Shown: positions 15,667 through 25,014, counted from the first letter of the stretch. The stretch: 64,000 nt of DNA from Modestobacter roseus (GCF_007994135.1 NZ_VLKF01000001.1:4092001-4156000), one strand, 5' to 3'. Notes: generated by a model from the sequence alone, not told the origin. Numbers and translations are program-made.

Positions 15667-16392
15667 TCATGCGCTCGAGCCGGCGTCGACCGTGACGGTC
15701 GTGCCAGTTGTCCCGGCGGAGTCGGGGCCGAGCAGGTGGGCCACCGCGGCGGCCACCTCCTCCGGGGTCGCGAACCGTCCCAGCGGGCTGCGCCGCTTGA
15801 TCCGGTCCAGGTTCCCCGACTCCAGGACCTCGGTCATCGCGGTGTCCAGGAAGCCGGGGGCGACGGCGTTCACCGTCACGCCACGGGCCCCGAGGTCGCG
15901 CGCGAGCGACCGGGTGAACCCCTCCACGCCGGCCTTGGCAGCGGCGTAGACCGACAGCCCGCGGAAGCCGGTGCGGGCCACGATGGAGGAGATGTTGACG
16001 ATGCGCCCGCGGCGGGCGGCGAGCATCGGCCGGCACAGGTACTTGGTCAGCAGCACGGGGGCGAGCAGGTCGAGCTCGACGACCGAGCGGATCTCGCTGT
16101 TGTGCATGGTCGGCAGCAGGCCGTCCAGCCCGCTGGCCGCGTTGTTCACCAGGCCGTACGGGCGGCCGTGCGCGGTGATCAGCTCCTTGGCCAGGGCCGG
16201 GATGCCGTCGAGGTCGGCCAGGTCGGCGCGGTGGTGGGCGTAGCCCTCGCCGATCGTCGCGGGGTCGACGTCGCGCCGGGAGAGCCCCACCACGCGGTAG
16301 CCGTCGGCGACCAGCCGCCGGGCGGTGGCGGCACCCAGCCCGCTGCTGGTGCCGGTGACCACGACGAGGTCGGGTGCTGCGGGGGCGGTCAT
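15667..16392 (-). CDS. Short-chain dehydrogenase/reductase (FabG-like)
   Basis: The 241-residue protein has the classical SDR layout: NAD(P) motif TGTSSGLG near residue 14, NNAAS, catalytic Ser in NISSIV, YAAAK with Tyr and Lys, and a C-terminal VTVDAGSS. It probably reduces a carbonyl on a carrier- or CoA-bound intermediate. ATG 16392 overlaps the stop of the upstream acyl-activating gene as ATGA, so translation is coupled. Confidence 0.87.
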   Translation of the reverse strand: MTAPAAPDLVVVTGTSSGLGAATARRLVADGYRVVGLSRRDVDPATIGEGYAHHRADLADLDGIPALAKELITAHGRPYGLVNNAASGLDGLLPTMHNSEIRSVVELDLLAPVLLTKYLCRPMLAARRGRIVNISSIVARTGFRGLSVYAAAKAGVEGFTRSLARDLGARGVTVNAVAPGFLDTAMTEVLESGNLDRIKRRSPLGRFATPEEVAAAVAHLLGPDSAGTTGTTVTVDAGSSA

Positions 16393-17642
16393 CGACGTCC
16401 GGCCTTCCCGGTGGCGGTGGTGACCATCTCGGCCACCACCTTGATGGACGCGGGGACGTGCGCGGCGGAGAGCCGGCCGGCCACCTCGGCGCGCAGGAGC
16501 GCGGGCAGGGCCTTCCGGTCGGCCGTGGGGCCGGGGACGACGTCGGCCACCAGGATGGTGCCGCTGAACGGGTTCGGCCGGGACCGGACGACGGCGTCGG
16601 TCACCTCCGGGTGACCGCGGAGCACGGCTTCGACCGACTCGGGGGAGACCATCACCCCGCCGACGTTGACCAGGCCCGATGCGCGGCCGAGGAAGCGGAC
16701 CCGGTCGCCGCCCACCTCGACCAGGTCGCCGGTGCTGACGAACCCGTCGGCAGCAGCCCCGGAGACGTCGGGGGCGTGGACGTGCAGCACGCCGTCCCGG
16801 ACGTCGAGCCGGACGCCCTTCGGCGGCGCGGTCAGGTAGCTGGCCGGGAAGCCCTCGCGGCCGTCGTTGACGGCGAAGGCGGCGCCGGTCTCGGTCGAGG
16901 CGAAGATGTGCGTGATGCGCGCGGCCGGGTAGGTGTGTGCCAGCGCGTCGAGCACCCGCTGGTCGGCGATCTCGCCGCCCAGCGTGATCTGGGTGAGCGG
17001 CAGCGCGGCGCGGTCGGGGCTCTGCAGCACCTGACGCCACACGGTGGGGGTGGCCGACAGCGCCTCGACCTCGCGGTCGGCCAGCCAGCGGAGGCGCTCG
17101 GGCAGGGTGGCCTGTGCGGTGGCGTCCAGCAGGTGGTCGCCGCCCGCGAGCGACTGGAGCAGGACCTGCAGGCCGGCCATCCTGGTGGGCTCGTAGAGGA
17201 GCCCCCAGCGGCGGGGTCCGCGGGCGGTGCCCGGGTCGGGTCGGCGGACGGTCCGGGTCAGGGACGCCAGCGTGTGCTCGACCGGCTTGGGGGTGCCCGT
17301 GGTGCCGGAGGTGAAGAGCCGCCAGCGGGTGGCCGTCGGCTCCGTCCCGCCCGGGATGCGCGGGGTGTCGTCGGGCACCGGGGCCTCGGTGGCGGCGTCG
17401 TCCAGCTGCACGGCGTCGGACGGGACCTCGCCGGGCTCCAGCGTGCCCACCAGGTCGACCCGTGAGGCCCAGCCCTCGAGTGCGCGCAGCGCGGCCGCGA
17501 CCGTGCGGGCCCGGCGGGCGCGCAGCACCACCACGGCGCCGGGGTGGACGCGCCGGCGCAGGCCGAACCCGTCGGCGGCGAGCAGCGCCTCCGGGACGGT
17601 GCCCCGGAGGTCCTCCACGGCGATCGGGGTCGCGTTCGTCAC
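16389..17642 (-). CDS. Compact ANL-family acyl-activating enzyme
   Basis: At 417 residues it is shorter than usual acyl-CoA ligases (500-550), mainly at the N-terminus. ANL motifs are present: LFTSGTTGTPKPVEHT, ASTETG, STGDLVE, and the C-terminal lysine region TATGKAGRR. It should adenylate a carboxylic acid and load it on a thiol, most likely the carrier protein encoded just upstream. GTG 17642 overlaps that gene's stop as GTGA. Confidence 0.85.
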   Translation of the reverse strand: MTNATPIAVEDLRGTVPEALLAADGFGLRRRVHPGAVVVLRARRARTVAAALRALEGWASRVDLVGTLEPGEVPSDAVQLDDAATEAPVPDDTPRIPGGTEPTATRWRLFTSGTTGTPKPVEHTLASLTRTVRRPDPGTARGPRRWGLLYEPTRMAGLQVLLQSLAGGDHLLDATAQATLPERLRWLADREVEALSATPTVWRQVLQSPDRAALPLTQITLGGEIADQRVLDALAHTYPAARITHIFASTETGAAFAVNDGREGFPASYLTAPPKGVRLDVRDGVLHVHAPDVSGAAADGFVSTGDLVEVGGDRVRFLGRASGLVNVGGVMVSPESVEAVLRGHPEVTDAVVRSRPNPFSGTILVADVVPGPTADRKALPALLRAEVAGRLSAAHVPASIKVVAEMVTTATGKAGRR

Positions 17643-17908
17643 TGTGCGTGCTGGGGGGCGTGCTTCGCGTAGATGGTCACGAAGTCACCGAGCGTGCTGG
17701 GGTAGACCGGCTCGTCCATCTCGGTGAACGGGTCGTACCCGAGGGTCTCCTCCAGCCGGGTGACCAGGACGGCGAAGCCCAGGCTGTCCAGGCCGCTCTC
17801 CAGCAGGACCAGGTCGTCGGTGAAGGTGGGCACCGGCTTGTCCTCCTCCTGGAGGAGGTCGGTGATCTCGGAGATGACGGTCTGTCGCAGGCTCGCGGGG
17901 TCGGTCAC
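17639..17908 (-). CDS. Acyl carrier protein
   Basis: The 89-residue acidic protein contains LLESGLDSLGFAVLVTRLEE; Ser42 in LDSLG is the expected phosphopantetheine site. GTG 17908 has a near-perfect AAGGAGGA site. It is the first gene of the operon 17908-15084, in which carrier, ligase and reductase overlap by four bases. It probably tethers the acyl substrate during reduction and transfer. Confidence 0.9.
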   Translation of the reverse strand: MTDPASLRQTVISEITDLLQEEDKPVPTFTDDLVLLESGLDSLGFAVLVTRLEETLGYDPFTEMDEPVYPSTLGDFVTIYAKHAPQHAQ

Positions 17909-18009
17909 GAGTTCCTCCTTGCGCTGGGAGCGGGCGGGCAGGTGACGTGTCGCCGGAGGGGTCGTACCCCTCGGCTGCGTGCTCACCCTGAGCGACCTTA
18001 CCCAGAACC

Positions 18010-18507
18010 TCAAGTTGGATGAGGGTTGCGTTCCGCACCCGCGAGCACCGCGGACCGGCGGCGTCGCGCGGCCAGGGCGAGGGTGGAGCCGACGGCGAGC
18101 CCGGCGATCACGTCGCTCGGTCGGTGCGCTCCGACGTGCACCCGCGAGTACCCGACGCCCAGCGCCAGGGGGACCAGGGCCGCGCCGAGTGCCGGGCTCT
18201 CGGCCGCGGCGCCGACGGCGAACGCCGCGGCCGAGGCGGCGTGCCCGCTGGGGAAGGAGTGGCCGCGTGGCGGCCGGGGGAGTGCACGCGGCGCGGCCAC
18301 GCCCGCCGGATCCGGCCGCACCCGGCCGAACACCGGCTTGAGCAGCAGGTTCACCAGTGCGCTGGAGGCGAGCTGGCACCCCACGCCCCGGACGGCGGCC
18401 CGCCGCAGGCGTCCCGGGCGCAGCCCCAGCAGCCCGGCGAGGCCGAGCCACAGCGCGCCCCGGTCGGTCGCGGTGGACAGTCGGCGCAGCCACCGGTCGG
18501 CCGGCAT
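18010..18507 (-). CDS. PAP2 family membrane phosphatase
   Basis: The 165-residue protein has several hydrophobic helices and the full PAP2 signature: KPVFGRVRPDP, GHSFPSGHAASAAAF, SRVHVGAHRPSDVIAG. It probably dephosphorylates a lipid phosphate or diphosphate (for instance undecaprenyl diphosphate or phosphatidic acid) at the membrane. ATG 18507 overlaps the stop of the CGNR gene as TGATG. Confidence 0.88.
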   Translation of the reverse strand: MPADRWLRRLSTATDRGALWLGLAGLLGLRPGRLRRAAVRGVGCQLASSALVNLLLKPVFGRVRPDPAGVAAPRALPRPPRGHSFPSGHAASAAAFAVGAAAESPALGAALVPLALGVGYSRVHVGAHRPSDVIAGLAVGSTLALAARRRRSAVLAGAERNPHPT

Positions 18508-19037
18508 CAGGTGCGCTGGCGGGCCCGGTAGGCGGCGACGGTGGAGCGGCTGGCGCAGGTGTTGGAGCAGTACCGGCGGCTGGCGTTGCGGGACGTGTCG
18601 ACGTAGACGTCGTCGCACCCCTCGGCCGAGCAGACGCCCAGCCGGCGCCAGCCGTGCTGCACCACGACCTGGGACAGCCCCATCGCCACGGTGGTGGTCA
18701 GCTGCTCGACCACCCCGGCGTCGGGCCGCGCGTAGTGCAGGTGGAGCTCGCCGTCGTGGTCGGTGGCGTAGGGGTGCGGGGCGGCCAGGTCGAGCAGGGC
18801 GTTGAGCCGCTCCTTGACCACCGGCTCGCTGTCGGCCAGGGCGACCTCGCGCACCAGCGTGGAGGTGCGGGCCACCGCGGTGGCCTCGGCGGGGCTGAGC
18901 TCCAGCGTCGTCCCGTCGGTGAACCACTCGTCGTGCCCGGCCAGGAAGTCGGCCACCCCGGCCGGGTCGTCGAGCGCCGCGTTGGCCAGGTCGATGGCCA
19001 GTTCGACAGCCGTCGACCCGTAGGTGTCGTAGTTCAT
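18507..19037 (-). CDS. CGNR zinc-finger regulator (ABATE-domain family)
   Basis: The 176-residue protein has an N-terminal ABATE-like domain and a C-terminal zinc finger whose four cysteines lie in GVCSAEGCDDVYVD and RRYCSNTCASRSTVAAYR; the name-giving CGNR is CASR here. Such proteins act as transcription regulators in actinobacteria. ATG 19037 has AGGGAG upstream. It is divergent from an MFS exporter with a palindrome between them, so it may control that gene and itself. Confidence 0.85.
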   Translation of the reverse strand: MNYDTYGSTAVELAIDLANAALDDPAGVADFLAGHDEWFTDGTTLELSPAEATAVARTSTLVREVALADSEPVVKERLNALLDLAAPHPYATDHDGELHLHYARPDAGVVEQLTTTVAMGLSQVVVQHGWRRLGVCSAEGCDDVYVDTSRNASRRYCSNTCASRSTVAAYRARQRT

Positions 19038-19076
19038 TTGACTCCCTACCCGCTCGGTCCGTAATCTCCGGAATGT

Positions 19077-19106
19077 GTAGGCGGTCAACGCACGTTCGAC
19101 GCCTAC
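19077..19106. promoter_or_regulatory. 30-bp palindrome between the CGNR and MFS genes
   Basis: Two 14-base arms, GTAGGCGGTCAACG and CGTTCGACGCCTAC, match at 11 of 14 positions around a CA centre. The left arm contains TTGACC on the minus strand (19083-19088), which may be the -35 box for the CGNR gene. Location and symmetry fit an operator. Confidence 0.55.
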
Positions 19107-19133
19107 GGATTCCCCACCTCGCACGACCCCGAA

Positions 19134-20357
19134 GTGAGCAGAGCCATGCGTTCGTACCTCGCCGTGTGGCGGCTTCCGTCCGCCCCGGTGCTGCTGCTGG
19201 CCGGGTTCGCCGGCCGGCTGCCGTCGTCCATGATCCCCCTCGCGCTGCTGCTCATGGTGCAGCGGCAGACGGGGTCCTACGCGATCGCCGGCGCGGTGTC
19301 GGCGATGTTCGGGATCGCCACGGCGGTGATGGCCCCGGTGCTCGGCCGGCTGGCCGACCGCCGCAGCCCCCGGCGGGTGCTGCTCGTCCAGGCCGTCGTC
19401 CACCCGGTGACGCTCGCGGGGGGCGCGCTCGTGGTGCTCGGCCGCGCCCCGACGTGGGCGATGCTGCTGGCCGCGGCCGCGATCGGCGCCAGCACGCCGC
19501 TGGTGTCGGGCACGGTGCGGGCGCTGTGGTCCCGGGTCGACCCGCGGGTGCGTCCGACCGCCTACGCGCTCGACGCCACCTCGACCGAGCTGGTCTTCGT
19601 CGCCGGTCCCACCCTGGTGGCCGCGCTGACCTTCCTGGCCCGGCCCGCGGTGGCCCTGGCCGTCGCCGGCGTCCTCGGGGTGGCCGGGGCGCTGGGCATC
19701 GCGACCAGCCGGGCGATGGCCGCCTGGCGGCCGGTGGCCGCCGACGGTCCGCGCCGGCTGTTCGCCACGGTCACCACCCCGGGCATGCCCCGCGTGCTGC
19801 TCAGTGGCACCGCGCTGATGGTCGGCATCGGCGGTCTCGAGGTCGCCGTCCCGGCGTTCGCCTCCGCCGCCGGTACCCCGGGGATGTCCGGCGTGCTGCT
19901 CGCGGTGTGGGCGCTCGGCTCGTCGCTGGGTGGGCTGTGGTTCGGCGCCCGGGTGCTGAGCGTCTCGCTGCCCCGCCAGTACCGGTGGGGGATGCTCGGG
20001 ATCACCCTCGGCCTCGCGCCGCTGGCCGCCGTCTCCAGCCCGTGGCTGCTCGGCGTGCTGCTGTTCCTGGGCGGGACGGCGATCGCCCCCACCCTGACCG
20101 TGCAGAACTCGCTGGTCGGCTCGATCGCCCCCGCATCGGCGACCACCGAGGCGTTCACCTGGCTGTCGACGGTCTCCTTCGGCGCCTCCGCGATCGGCGC
20201 GGCGGCCGGGGGTGCCCTGATCGAGACCTCGGCCGGGGTGGCCGGCGCGCTGGTCATGGCCACCGCGGCGGCGGGGGTGGCCGTCGCGGTCACGCTGCTC
20301 CCGGGGCGCCGCCCGGCGGCGTCGGCGGCGCCTCGGCGGGACGTCGTCCCCGCCTGA
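19134..20357 (+). CDS. MFS transporter
   Basis: The 407-residue protein has about 12 membrane segments and the MFS loop motif GRLADRRSPRR after helix 2. Long hydrophobic alanine-rich helices continue to a short charged C-terminus. It probably exports a small hydrophobic compound, as expected for a divergent regulator-exporter pair. GTG 19134 or ATG 19146 may be the start; neither has a strong ribosome site. Confidence 0.82.
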   Translation: MSRAMRSYLAVWRLPSAPVLLLAGFAGRLPSSMIPLALLLMVQRQTGSYAIAGAVSAMFGIATAVMAPVLGRLADRRSPRRVLLVQAVVHPVTLAGGALVVLGRAPTWAMLLAAAAIGASTPLVSGTVRALWSRVDPRVRPTAYALDATSTELVFVAGPTLVAALTFLARPAVALAVAGVLGVAGALGIATSRAMAAWRPVAADGPRRLFATVTTPGMPRVLLSGTALMVGIGGLEVAVPAFASAAGTPGMSGVLLAVWALGSSLGGLWFGARVLSVSLPRQYRWGMLGITLGLAPLAAVSSPWLLGVLLFLGGTAIAPTLTVQNSLVGSIAPASATTEAFTWLSTVSFGASAIGAAAGGALIETSAGVAGALVMATAAAGVAVAVTLLPGRRPAASAAPRRDVVPA

Positions 20358-20375
20358 GGGGCACCTGCTCCGACG

Positions 20376-20410
20376 TCGTGGTCTGCCCACCGGGAGTGGG
20401 CAGACCACGA
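20376..20410 (+). terminator. 15-bp stem hairpin after the MFS gene
   Basis: Arms 20376-20390 and 20396-20410 are perfectly complementary with loop CGGGA. It starts 19 bases after the MFS stop codon. Confidence 0.8.
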
Positions 20411-20536
20411 CCGTCTCGGGAGGTGGTGGTGGGGGGGTGCGCGGGCTGGTCCCGGCCGGTGGGGACCCCGGTTGGGGCTCGCCGCGAGGCGCTGGTAGCC
20501 TTCTCTCTCGGTGGTTCCGGGGACACTCGGAACCCG

Positions 20537-20626
20537 GGAGGCTTCGCCTAGTCCGGTCTATGGCGCCGCACTGCTAATGCGGTTTGGGGTAACCCCCCAT
20601 CCCGGGTTCAAATCCCGGAGCCTCCG
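20537..20626 (+). tRNA. tRNA-Ser(GCT)
   Basis: A 90-base class II tRNA with acceptor stem GGAGGCT/AGCCTCC, anticodon GCT at 20573-20575 in loop CTGCTAA, a long variable arm, T-loop GGTTCAAATCC and discriminator G. TTGGGG with TAGCCT about 18 bases later, roughly 30 bases upstream, may be its promoter. Confidence 0.97.
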
Positions 20627-20650
20627 CGCAACAGCACAACTGAACACCAC

Positions 20651-20723
20651 GCACCCGTAGCTCAACGGATAGAGCATCTGACTACGGATCAGAAGGTTAG
20701 GGGTTCGAGTCCCTTCGGGTGCA
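20651..20723 (+). tRNA. tRNA-Arg(ACG)
   Basis: A 73-base tRNA with acceptor GCACCCG/CGGGTGC, anticodon ACG at 20684-20686 (loop CTACGGA), T-loop GGTTCGAGTCC and discriminator A. It lies 24 bases after tRNA-Ser(GCT), so the two may share a transcript. The A34 should be edited to inosine by TadA, which is encoded at 49887. Confidence 0.97.
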
Positions 20724-20743
20724 CGTCTGGTTGAGACAGCGCG

Positions 20744-20773
20744 CGGCCCCGTTCTCCTCGGAGAGCGGGGCCG
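20744..20773 (+). terminator. Terminator of the tRNA pair
   Basis: CGGCCCCGTTCTC pairs with GAGAGCGGGGCCG (one G-T wobble) across loop CTCG, 21 bases after tRNA-Arg. Confidence 0.75.
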
Positions 20774-20795
20774 TTCGTGTTCCACCGGCGGGTGG

Positions 20796-21080
20796 TCAGC
20801 CGATCCGGCGGAAGCCGGTGACCCGCACCTCGCCGCCGTCGAAGCGGGCGGCGGCCCGCTCGATGCTCGTCAGAGTCGCCGCGGCCCGGCTGCACGGGAA
20901 GCCCCAGCGGGCCTCGACCCGGTGGCTCGCCTCCGCCATCGCGGCCCGGCTCAGCGCGAGGAACCGGTGCAACGGGTAGCCCGTGCCGACGTCGAACACC
21001 TCCTCGACCACGGTCGACGGCGAGTACACCTGCTGGTGGTCGCCGTCGGGCCACTGCACGTCGAACTCGACCTCGGGCAC
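20796..21080 (-). CDS. MSMEG_0570 family protein
   Basis: The 94-residue protein begins [20 protein letters not shown] and contains [16 protein letters not shown] and a Cys-containing [10 protein letters not shown] segment, as in the family named for mycobacterial MSMEG_0570, associated with nitrogen starvation. Its molecular role is unknown. In mycobacteria the family sits in a multi-gene locus; here none of those partners is adjacent. The start is GTG 21080. Assignment rests on recalled family sequence. Confidence 0.65.
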   Translation of the reverse strand: MPEVEFDVQWPDGDHQQVYSPSTVVEEVFDVGTGYPLHRFLALSRAAMAEASHRVEARWGFPCSRAAATLTSIERAAARFDGGEVRVTGFRRIG

Positions 21081-21207
21081 GCCGGTGAGCCTGCCGCACG
21101 CACATGACGGTCTCGTTGCGATCCCCGGACCGACGCATCACCGGCGCCGCGACCGAGCAGTGCCCACGGGTTGTCGTGGGCGCTGCCCACCCGTCGGAAC
21201 GCCGGAG

Positions 21208-23940
21208 GTGTCGGTCATCGCCAGGGAGTCGCAGCCGTGGCAGCTGCCGGACGAGGAGCGCCGGACCCGCAGCGGGGTACTGCTGAGACTGGCTCTCGCC
21301 GTCGTCCTGGCCGGCGGGCTGGTGGCCGGCGTGCTCGCCCCGTGGCTGGCCGGCGTCGGCCTGGCCGCCAAGCAGGGCGGTGCGCTGGTGCAGCCCATCG
21401 ACGACCCGGTCGTCGACGACCGGCTGCCCGGCACCACCCGGGTCCTCGCCGCGGACGGGTCGCTGATCACCCAGTTCTACCGGCGCAACCGCACCCCCGT
21501 CCCCGGCGAGCAGATCGCCGAGGTGGCCAAGGACGCGCTGGTGGCGATCGAGGACGCACGCTTCCGCGACCACCCCGGCGTGGACCCCCGCGGCCTGACC
21601 CGGGCGCTGGTGAAGAACATCGTCGCCGGCGAGGTCGCCGAGGGCGGCTCGACGATCACCCAGCAGCTGGTGAAGCAGCTGCGCCTGCAGACCGCGCAGG
21701 ACGACGCCGGCCGCTCCCAGGCCACCGCCGACACCCTCGGCCGCAAGCTCAGCGAGGCGCAGATCGCGCTGGCGCTCGAGCAGCAGTACAGCAAGGACGA
21801 GATCCTCACCCGCTACCTGAACACCGTCTACTACGGCAACGGGGCATACGGCATCGCCGCCGCCGCCCAGCGCTACTTCGCCACCACGCCCGACCAGCTG
21901 ACCGCCGCGCAGGCGGCGCTCCTGGCCGGGATGGTCCGCAGCCCCTCCGCCTACGACCCGGTGACCGCCCCGGAGCGGGCGCAGGGCCGGCGCGACCTGG
22001 TGCTCACCCGCATGGCCGAGGTCGGGCTGCTCGACCCGGCCGCGGCTGCGGCCGCCCGCGCCGAGCCGCTGGGCATCGTCGACGGCGGCGCCCCGCCCAA
22101 CGGCTGCGCCGACGCGCGGATCGGCGACTTCTTCTGCGGCCACCTGCTCGACGCGCTGGCCGAGCGCTACGGCCTCACCCGGGAGCGCCTGCAGGCCGGC
22201 GGGCTGACCATCCGCACCACCCTGGACCCCGCCGTGCAGCAGGCCGGGGACGCCGCCGTCCGGCAGGCGCTGGCCACCGACGACCCGCGGGCCGGCATCT
22301 TCGTCGCCGTGCAGCCGGGCACCGGGCGGGTGCTGGCGATGGCGGTCAACCGCGAGTTCGGTCTGGACGAGGCCGACCCGGCGCAGACCACCGTCGACCT
22401 CCCCGCCGCCGCCGGCCAGGGCACCGGCTCCACCTACAAGGTGTTCACCGCGGTCGCCGCGATGGAGGCCGGCTACGGCCTGGACCTGGAGCTGCGCACC
22501 TCCGACCCGTACGTCTCCGGCGTCTACGAGGACGGCGACGGGCCCTACGACGTGCAGAACGCCGGCCGCTACCCGTCCCGGCTGGACATGGAGGAGGCGC
22601 TCTACCGCTCCTCCAACACCTACTTCCTCGCGCTGGAGGACCTGCTCGGCAGCGTCGAGGCGCCGGTGCGCGCCGCCCAGCGGATGGGGCTGCGCAGCCT
22701 CGACCCGGTCGCCGACCAGGTGGTCGCGGAGAACCGCGGGTCGTTCACCTTCGGCGCCGAGCCGACCAGCCCACTGGCCCTGACCAGCGCCTACGCCACG
22801 CTCGCCGCCAACGGCACCGCCTGCCGACCGCAGCTGGTGACGGAGGTGCTCGACCGCACCGGCCAGCCGCTGACCGGCCCGGAGGGGCAGCCGCTGGGCG
22901 GGCAGCCGGAGTGCACGCCCGAGGCGATCGCGCCAGGCATCGCGGCCACGGTCAGCCAGGCGCTGCGCAAGGACGTCGAGCCGGGCCACCCCGGGCAGAC
23001 CGGCCGCCGGGCGTACGTGCCCGGGCACGAGATCGCCGGGAAGACCGGCACCTCCCAGGACAACTACTCGGCGACCTTCGTCGGGTACACGCCGGAGTTC
23101 GCGGCCACGGTCATGCTCTACGACCCGCGGGCGAACCGGGACGTCGGCAGCTTCGGGGGCGGGATCCCGGCGACCATCTGGCGGGAGGCGATGACGCCGG
23201 TGCTCTCCGCGCGCCCCGCGGTGCCCTTCCCGCCGGCCGACCCCGAGTACCTGCGCGGAGCCAGCGCCGCGGTCCCCGGCGGCTGCATCAGCAACGGTGC
23301 GACCGCCTGCGGGTCGCTGCTGGCCGAGGCCGGGTACGAGCCGGTGCGCCGCGTGGTCGACGCCGCGGTGCCGGCCGGTCGCGTCGTCGGCCTGCGGCCC
23401 GCCGCCGGGACGCCGCTGCCGCCGGGGCAGCAGGTGGTGCTGCTGGTGAGCAACGGCTCGCAGTACAGCCCGCCGCGCCCGGAGCCCGCGCCCGAGCCGT
23501 CGCCCGAGCCCGAGCCGTCGCCCGAGCCCGCTCCGGCCCCCGAGCCGTCGTCCGAGCCCGCTCCGGCCCCCGAGCCGGAGCCCGCACCTGAGCCGACGCC
23601 TGCTCCCACGCCGGAGCCGACGCCCACGCCGACGCCGACGCCGACGCCCACGCCGGAACCGGCGCCTGAGCCGGTGCCCGCACCTGAGCCTTCGCCGGAA
23701 CCGGCTCCCGAGCCGGAACCGGCTCCCGAGCCGGAACCGGCTCCCGAGCCGGAGCCCACGCCCGTGCCGGAGCCCACGCCCGTGCCGGAGCCCACGTCCG
23801 CGCCTGCGCCGGAGCCGGCCCCTGAACCCGCGCCCGAGCCGGCGCCCGAACCGAGCGCGGAGCCGGCACCTGAGCCGGCGCCGTCCCCCGAGCCCCAGCC
23901 GACGGCCGGGCCGGGCGAGAGCCCGGGACCGGGCGCCTGA
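21208..23940 (+). CDS. Bifunctional class A penicillin-binding protein with PASTA domain and Pro/Glu tail
   Basis: It polymerises lipid II glycan and cross-links peptides at the outer membrane face. After a short cytoplasmic part and a membrane helix (residues 27-50) comes the GT51 domain with [17 protein letters not shown] (catalytic Glu near 115) and [13 protein letters not shown]. The transpeptidase has GSTYK (Ser408, Lys411), SSN (Ser469) and KTGTS (Lys612). One PASTA-like repeat ends in VVLLVSNG near 745. The last ~155 residues are almost only Pro, Glu, Ala and Thr. GTG 21208 is chosen; GTG 21160 is an in-frame alternative and neither has a clear ribosome site. Length is about 910 residues. 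Confidence 0.92.
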   Translation: MSVIARESQPWQLPDEERRTRSGVLLRLALAVVLAGGLVAGVLAPWLAGVGLAAKQGGALVQPIDDPVVDDRLPGTTRVLAADGSLITQFYRRNRTPVPGEQIAEVAKDALVAIEDARFRDHPGVDPRGLTRALVKNIVAGEVAEGGSTITQQLVKQLRLQTAQDDAGRSQATADTLGRKLSEAQIALALEQQYSKDEILTRYLNTVYYGNGAYGIAAAAQRYFATTPDQLTAAQAALLAGMVRSPSAYDPVTAPERAQGRRDLVLTRMAEVGLLDPAAAAAARAEPLGIVDGGAPPNGCADARIGDFFCGHLLDALAERYGLTRERLQAGGLTIRTTLDPAVQQAGDAAVRQALATDDPRAGIFVAVQPGTGRVLAMAVNREFGLDEADPAQTTVDLPAAAGQGTGSTYKVFTAVAAMEAGYGLDLELRTSDPYVSGVYEDGDGPYDVQNAGRYPSRLDMEEALYRSSNTYFLALEDLLGSVEAPVRAAQRMGLRSLDPVADQVVAENRGSFTFGAEPTSPLALTSAYATLAANGTACRPQLVTEVLDRTGQPLTGPEGQPLGGQPECTPEAIAPGIAATVSQALRKDVEPGHPGQTGRRAYVPGHEIAGKTGTSQDNYSATFVGYTPEFAATVMLYDPRANRDVGSFGGGIPATIWREAMTPVLSARPAVPFPPADPEYLRGASAAVPGGCISNGATACGSLLAEAGYEPVRRVVDAAVPAGRVVGLRPAAGTPLPPGQQVVLLVSNGSQYSPPRPEPAPEPSPEPEPSPEPAPAPEPSSEPAPAPEPEPAPEPTPAPTPEPTPTPTPTPTPTPEPAPEPVPAPEPSPEPAPEPEPAPEPEPAPEPEPTPVPEPTPVPEPTSAPAPEPAPEPAPEPAPEPSAEPAPEPAPSPEPQPTAGPGESPGPGA

Positions 23941-24060
23941 GCTGAGTTGGCGGGCGGGGGGCCGGTCCTGGCGGTCTGGCCGCGTTGGTCGGTCCCTCCA
24001 GCAGTGGAGGGCCATTGGTAGCCGGCTTCCCCCGCCCGCGACCGACTGTGACTCAGCTCA
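23938..24060. terminator. Large nested hairpin between convergent genes
   Basis: Outer arms TGAGCTGAGT (23938-23947) and ACTCAGCTCA (24051-24060), middle arms GCGGGCGGGGG (23950-23960) and its complement (24029-24039), GCCGG (23961-23965) with CCGGC (24022-24026), and an inner CCCTCC/GGAGGG hairpin (23994-24011) all nest. The outer arm overlaps the stop codon of the penicillin-binding protein gene. It may be a bidirectional terminator or a folded RNA. Confidence 0.55.
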
Positions 24061-24070
24061 CTCGGCTACG

Positions 24071-24903
24071 TCAAGAGTGCGACGGCGTGCCGTCCGCGCC
24101 ACGCGGGACGACGAGCACCGGCACCGGCGCGACGCGCAGGATCTCGGCCGCCGCCGACCCGAGGGAGACCCGGCCCGCCGGACCGAGCCGCGACGAGCCG
24201 AGCACCAGGACGTCACCCGACTCCCAGGCGACGGCCGCCATCGCCCCCTCCCAGCCGGGGCCCTCGGCCAGCACCGTCTCCGGCGCGGGGCCCGGGTCCG
24301 GCCACGGCGCCGCGGGCGGCACCGTCACCGGCTCGGGCACGAAGGTGACCAGCCGCACCGGCACGCCCCACCGCCCGGCCGTCGCCCGGGCGCTGACCAG
24401 CGCCTCCCCGGAACGTGCCGGCCCCGCCCACGCGCAGGTGAGCCGGGTCGGCGGCGTCTGCCCGGCCCAGCCCCGCGGCGCCAGCGCGAGCGGCACCGGT
24501 GAGCTGTGCAGCAGCCGCTCGGCCACCGGCCCGGCGGCGAACCGGCCCGGCGGGGCGGTCGCCGCGGCGCCGAGCACCAGCACCCGGGCGCGGTAGTCGC
24601 CGACCGCCTCGATCAGCCCCGCCGGCACCGGGGCCCCGGCACGACCGCGGTGCGGACGTCGTCGACGCCCGCGCGGCGCAGCCCGGTCACCGCCTCCGCC
24701 TGGCGGGTCGCGGTCAGCGCGGCCCGCCACTGCAGGTACTCCCGGTCGATGCGGGAGGCGGTCGCGCTGATCGGGCCCGGCGGGACGACGGTGACCACCA
24801 CGGCGGGGGAGTCCTCGGCCAGCGCGAGCCCGGCGGCCAGCTGGAGCGCGGCGTCGTCCCCGGTGCCGTGCTCGGCGGCCCCCCAGCCCAGCAGCACGGT
24901 CAT
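24071..24903 (-). pseudogene. Tandem universal stress protein, frameshifted
   Basis: ATG 24903 begins MTVLLGWGAAEHGTGDDAAL, the first UspA domain. The second domain, in another frame, ends with GSSRLGPAGRVSLGSAAAEI, the ATP-binding GxxG-x9-G(S/T) pattern. Adding one base to the GGGG/CCCC stretch at 24630-24637 joins them as VPGAPVPAG. The span is 3n+2 bases. The intact protein would have about 277 residues and two Usp domains, a nucleotide-binding stress protein. Either a sequencing indel or an inactive gene. Confidence 0.75.
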
Positions 24904-25014
24904 GGCGGCGTCCACCGGCACAGCGGGGCACGCGACGACGGCTGGGGCACGAGGGCACTGTGGCGCGTCCACGCCCCGCCCACCAGCCGGGCGACGGAGA
25001 CCGGCCCCGGCAGG

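Noticed and set aside
24071-24903. Two separate single-domain stress proteins
   Set aside because: The downstream part has no start codon near its beginning with a ribosome site, and a one-base change makes one normal-length two-domain protein.
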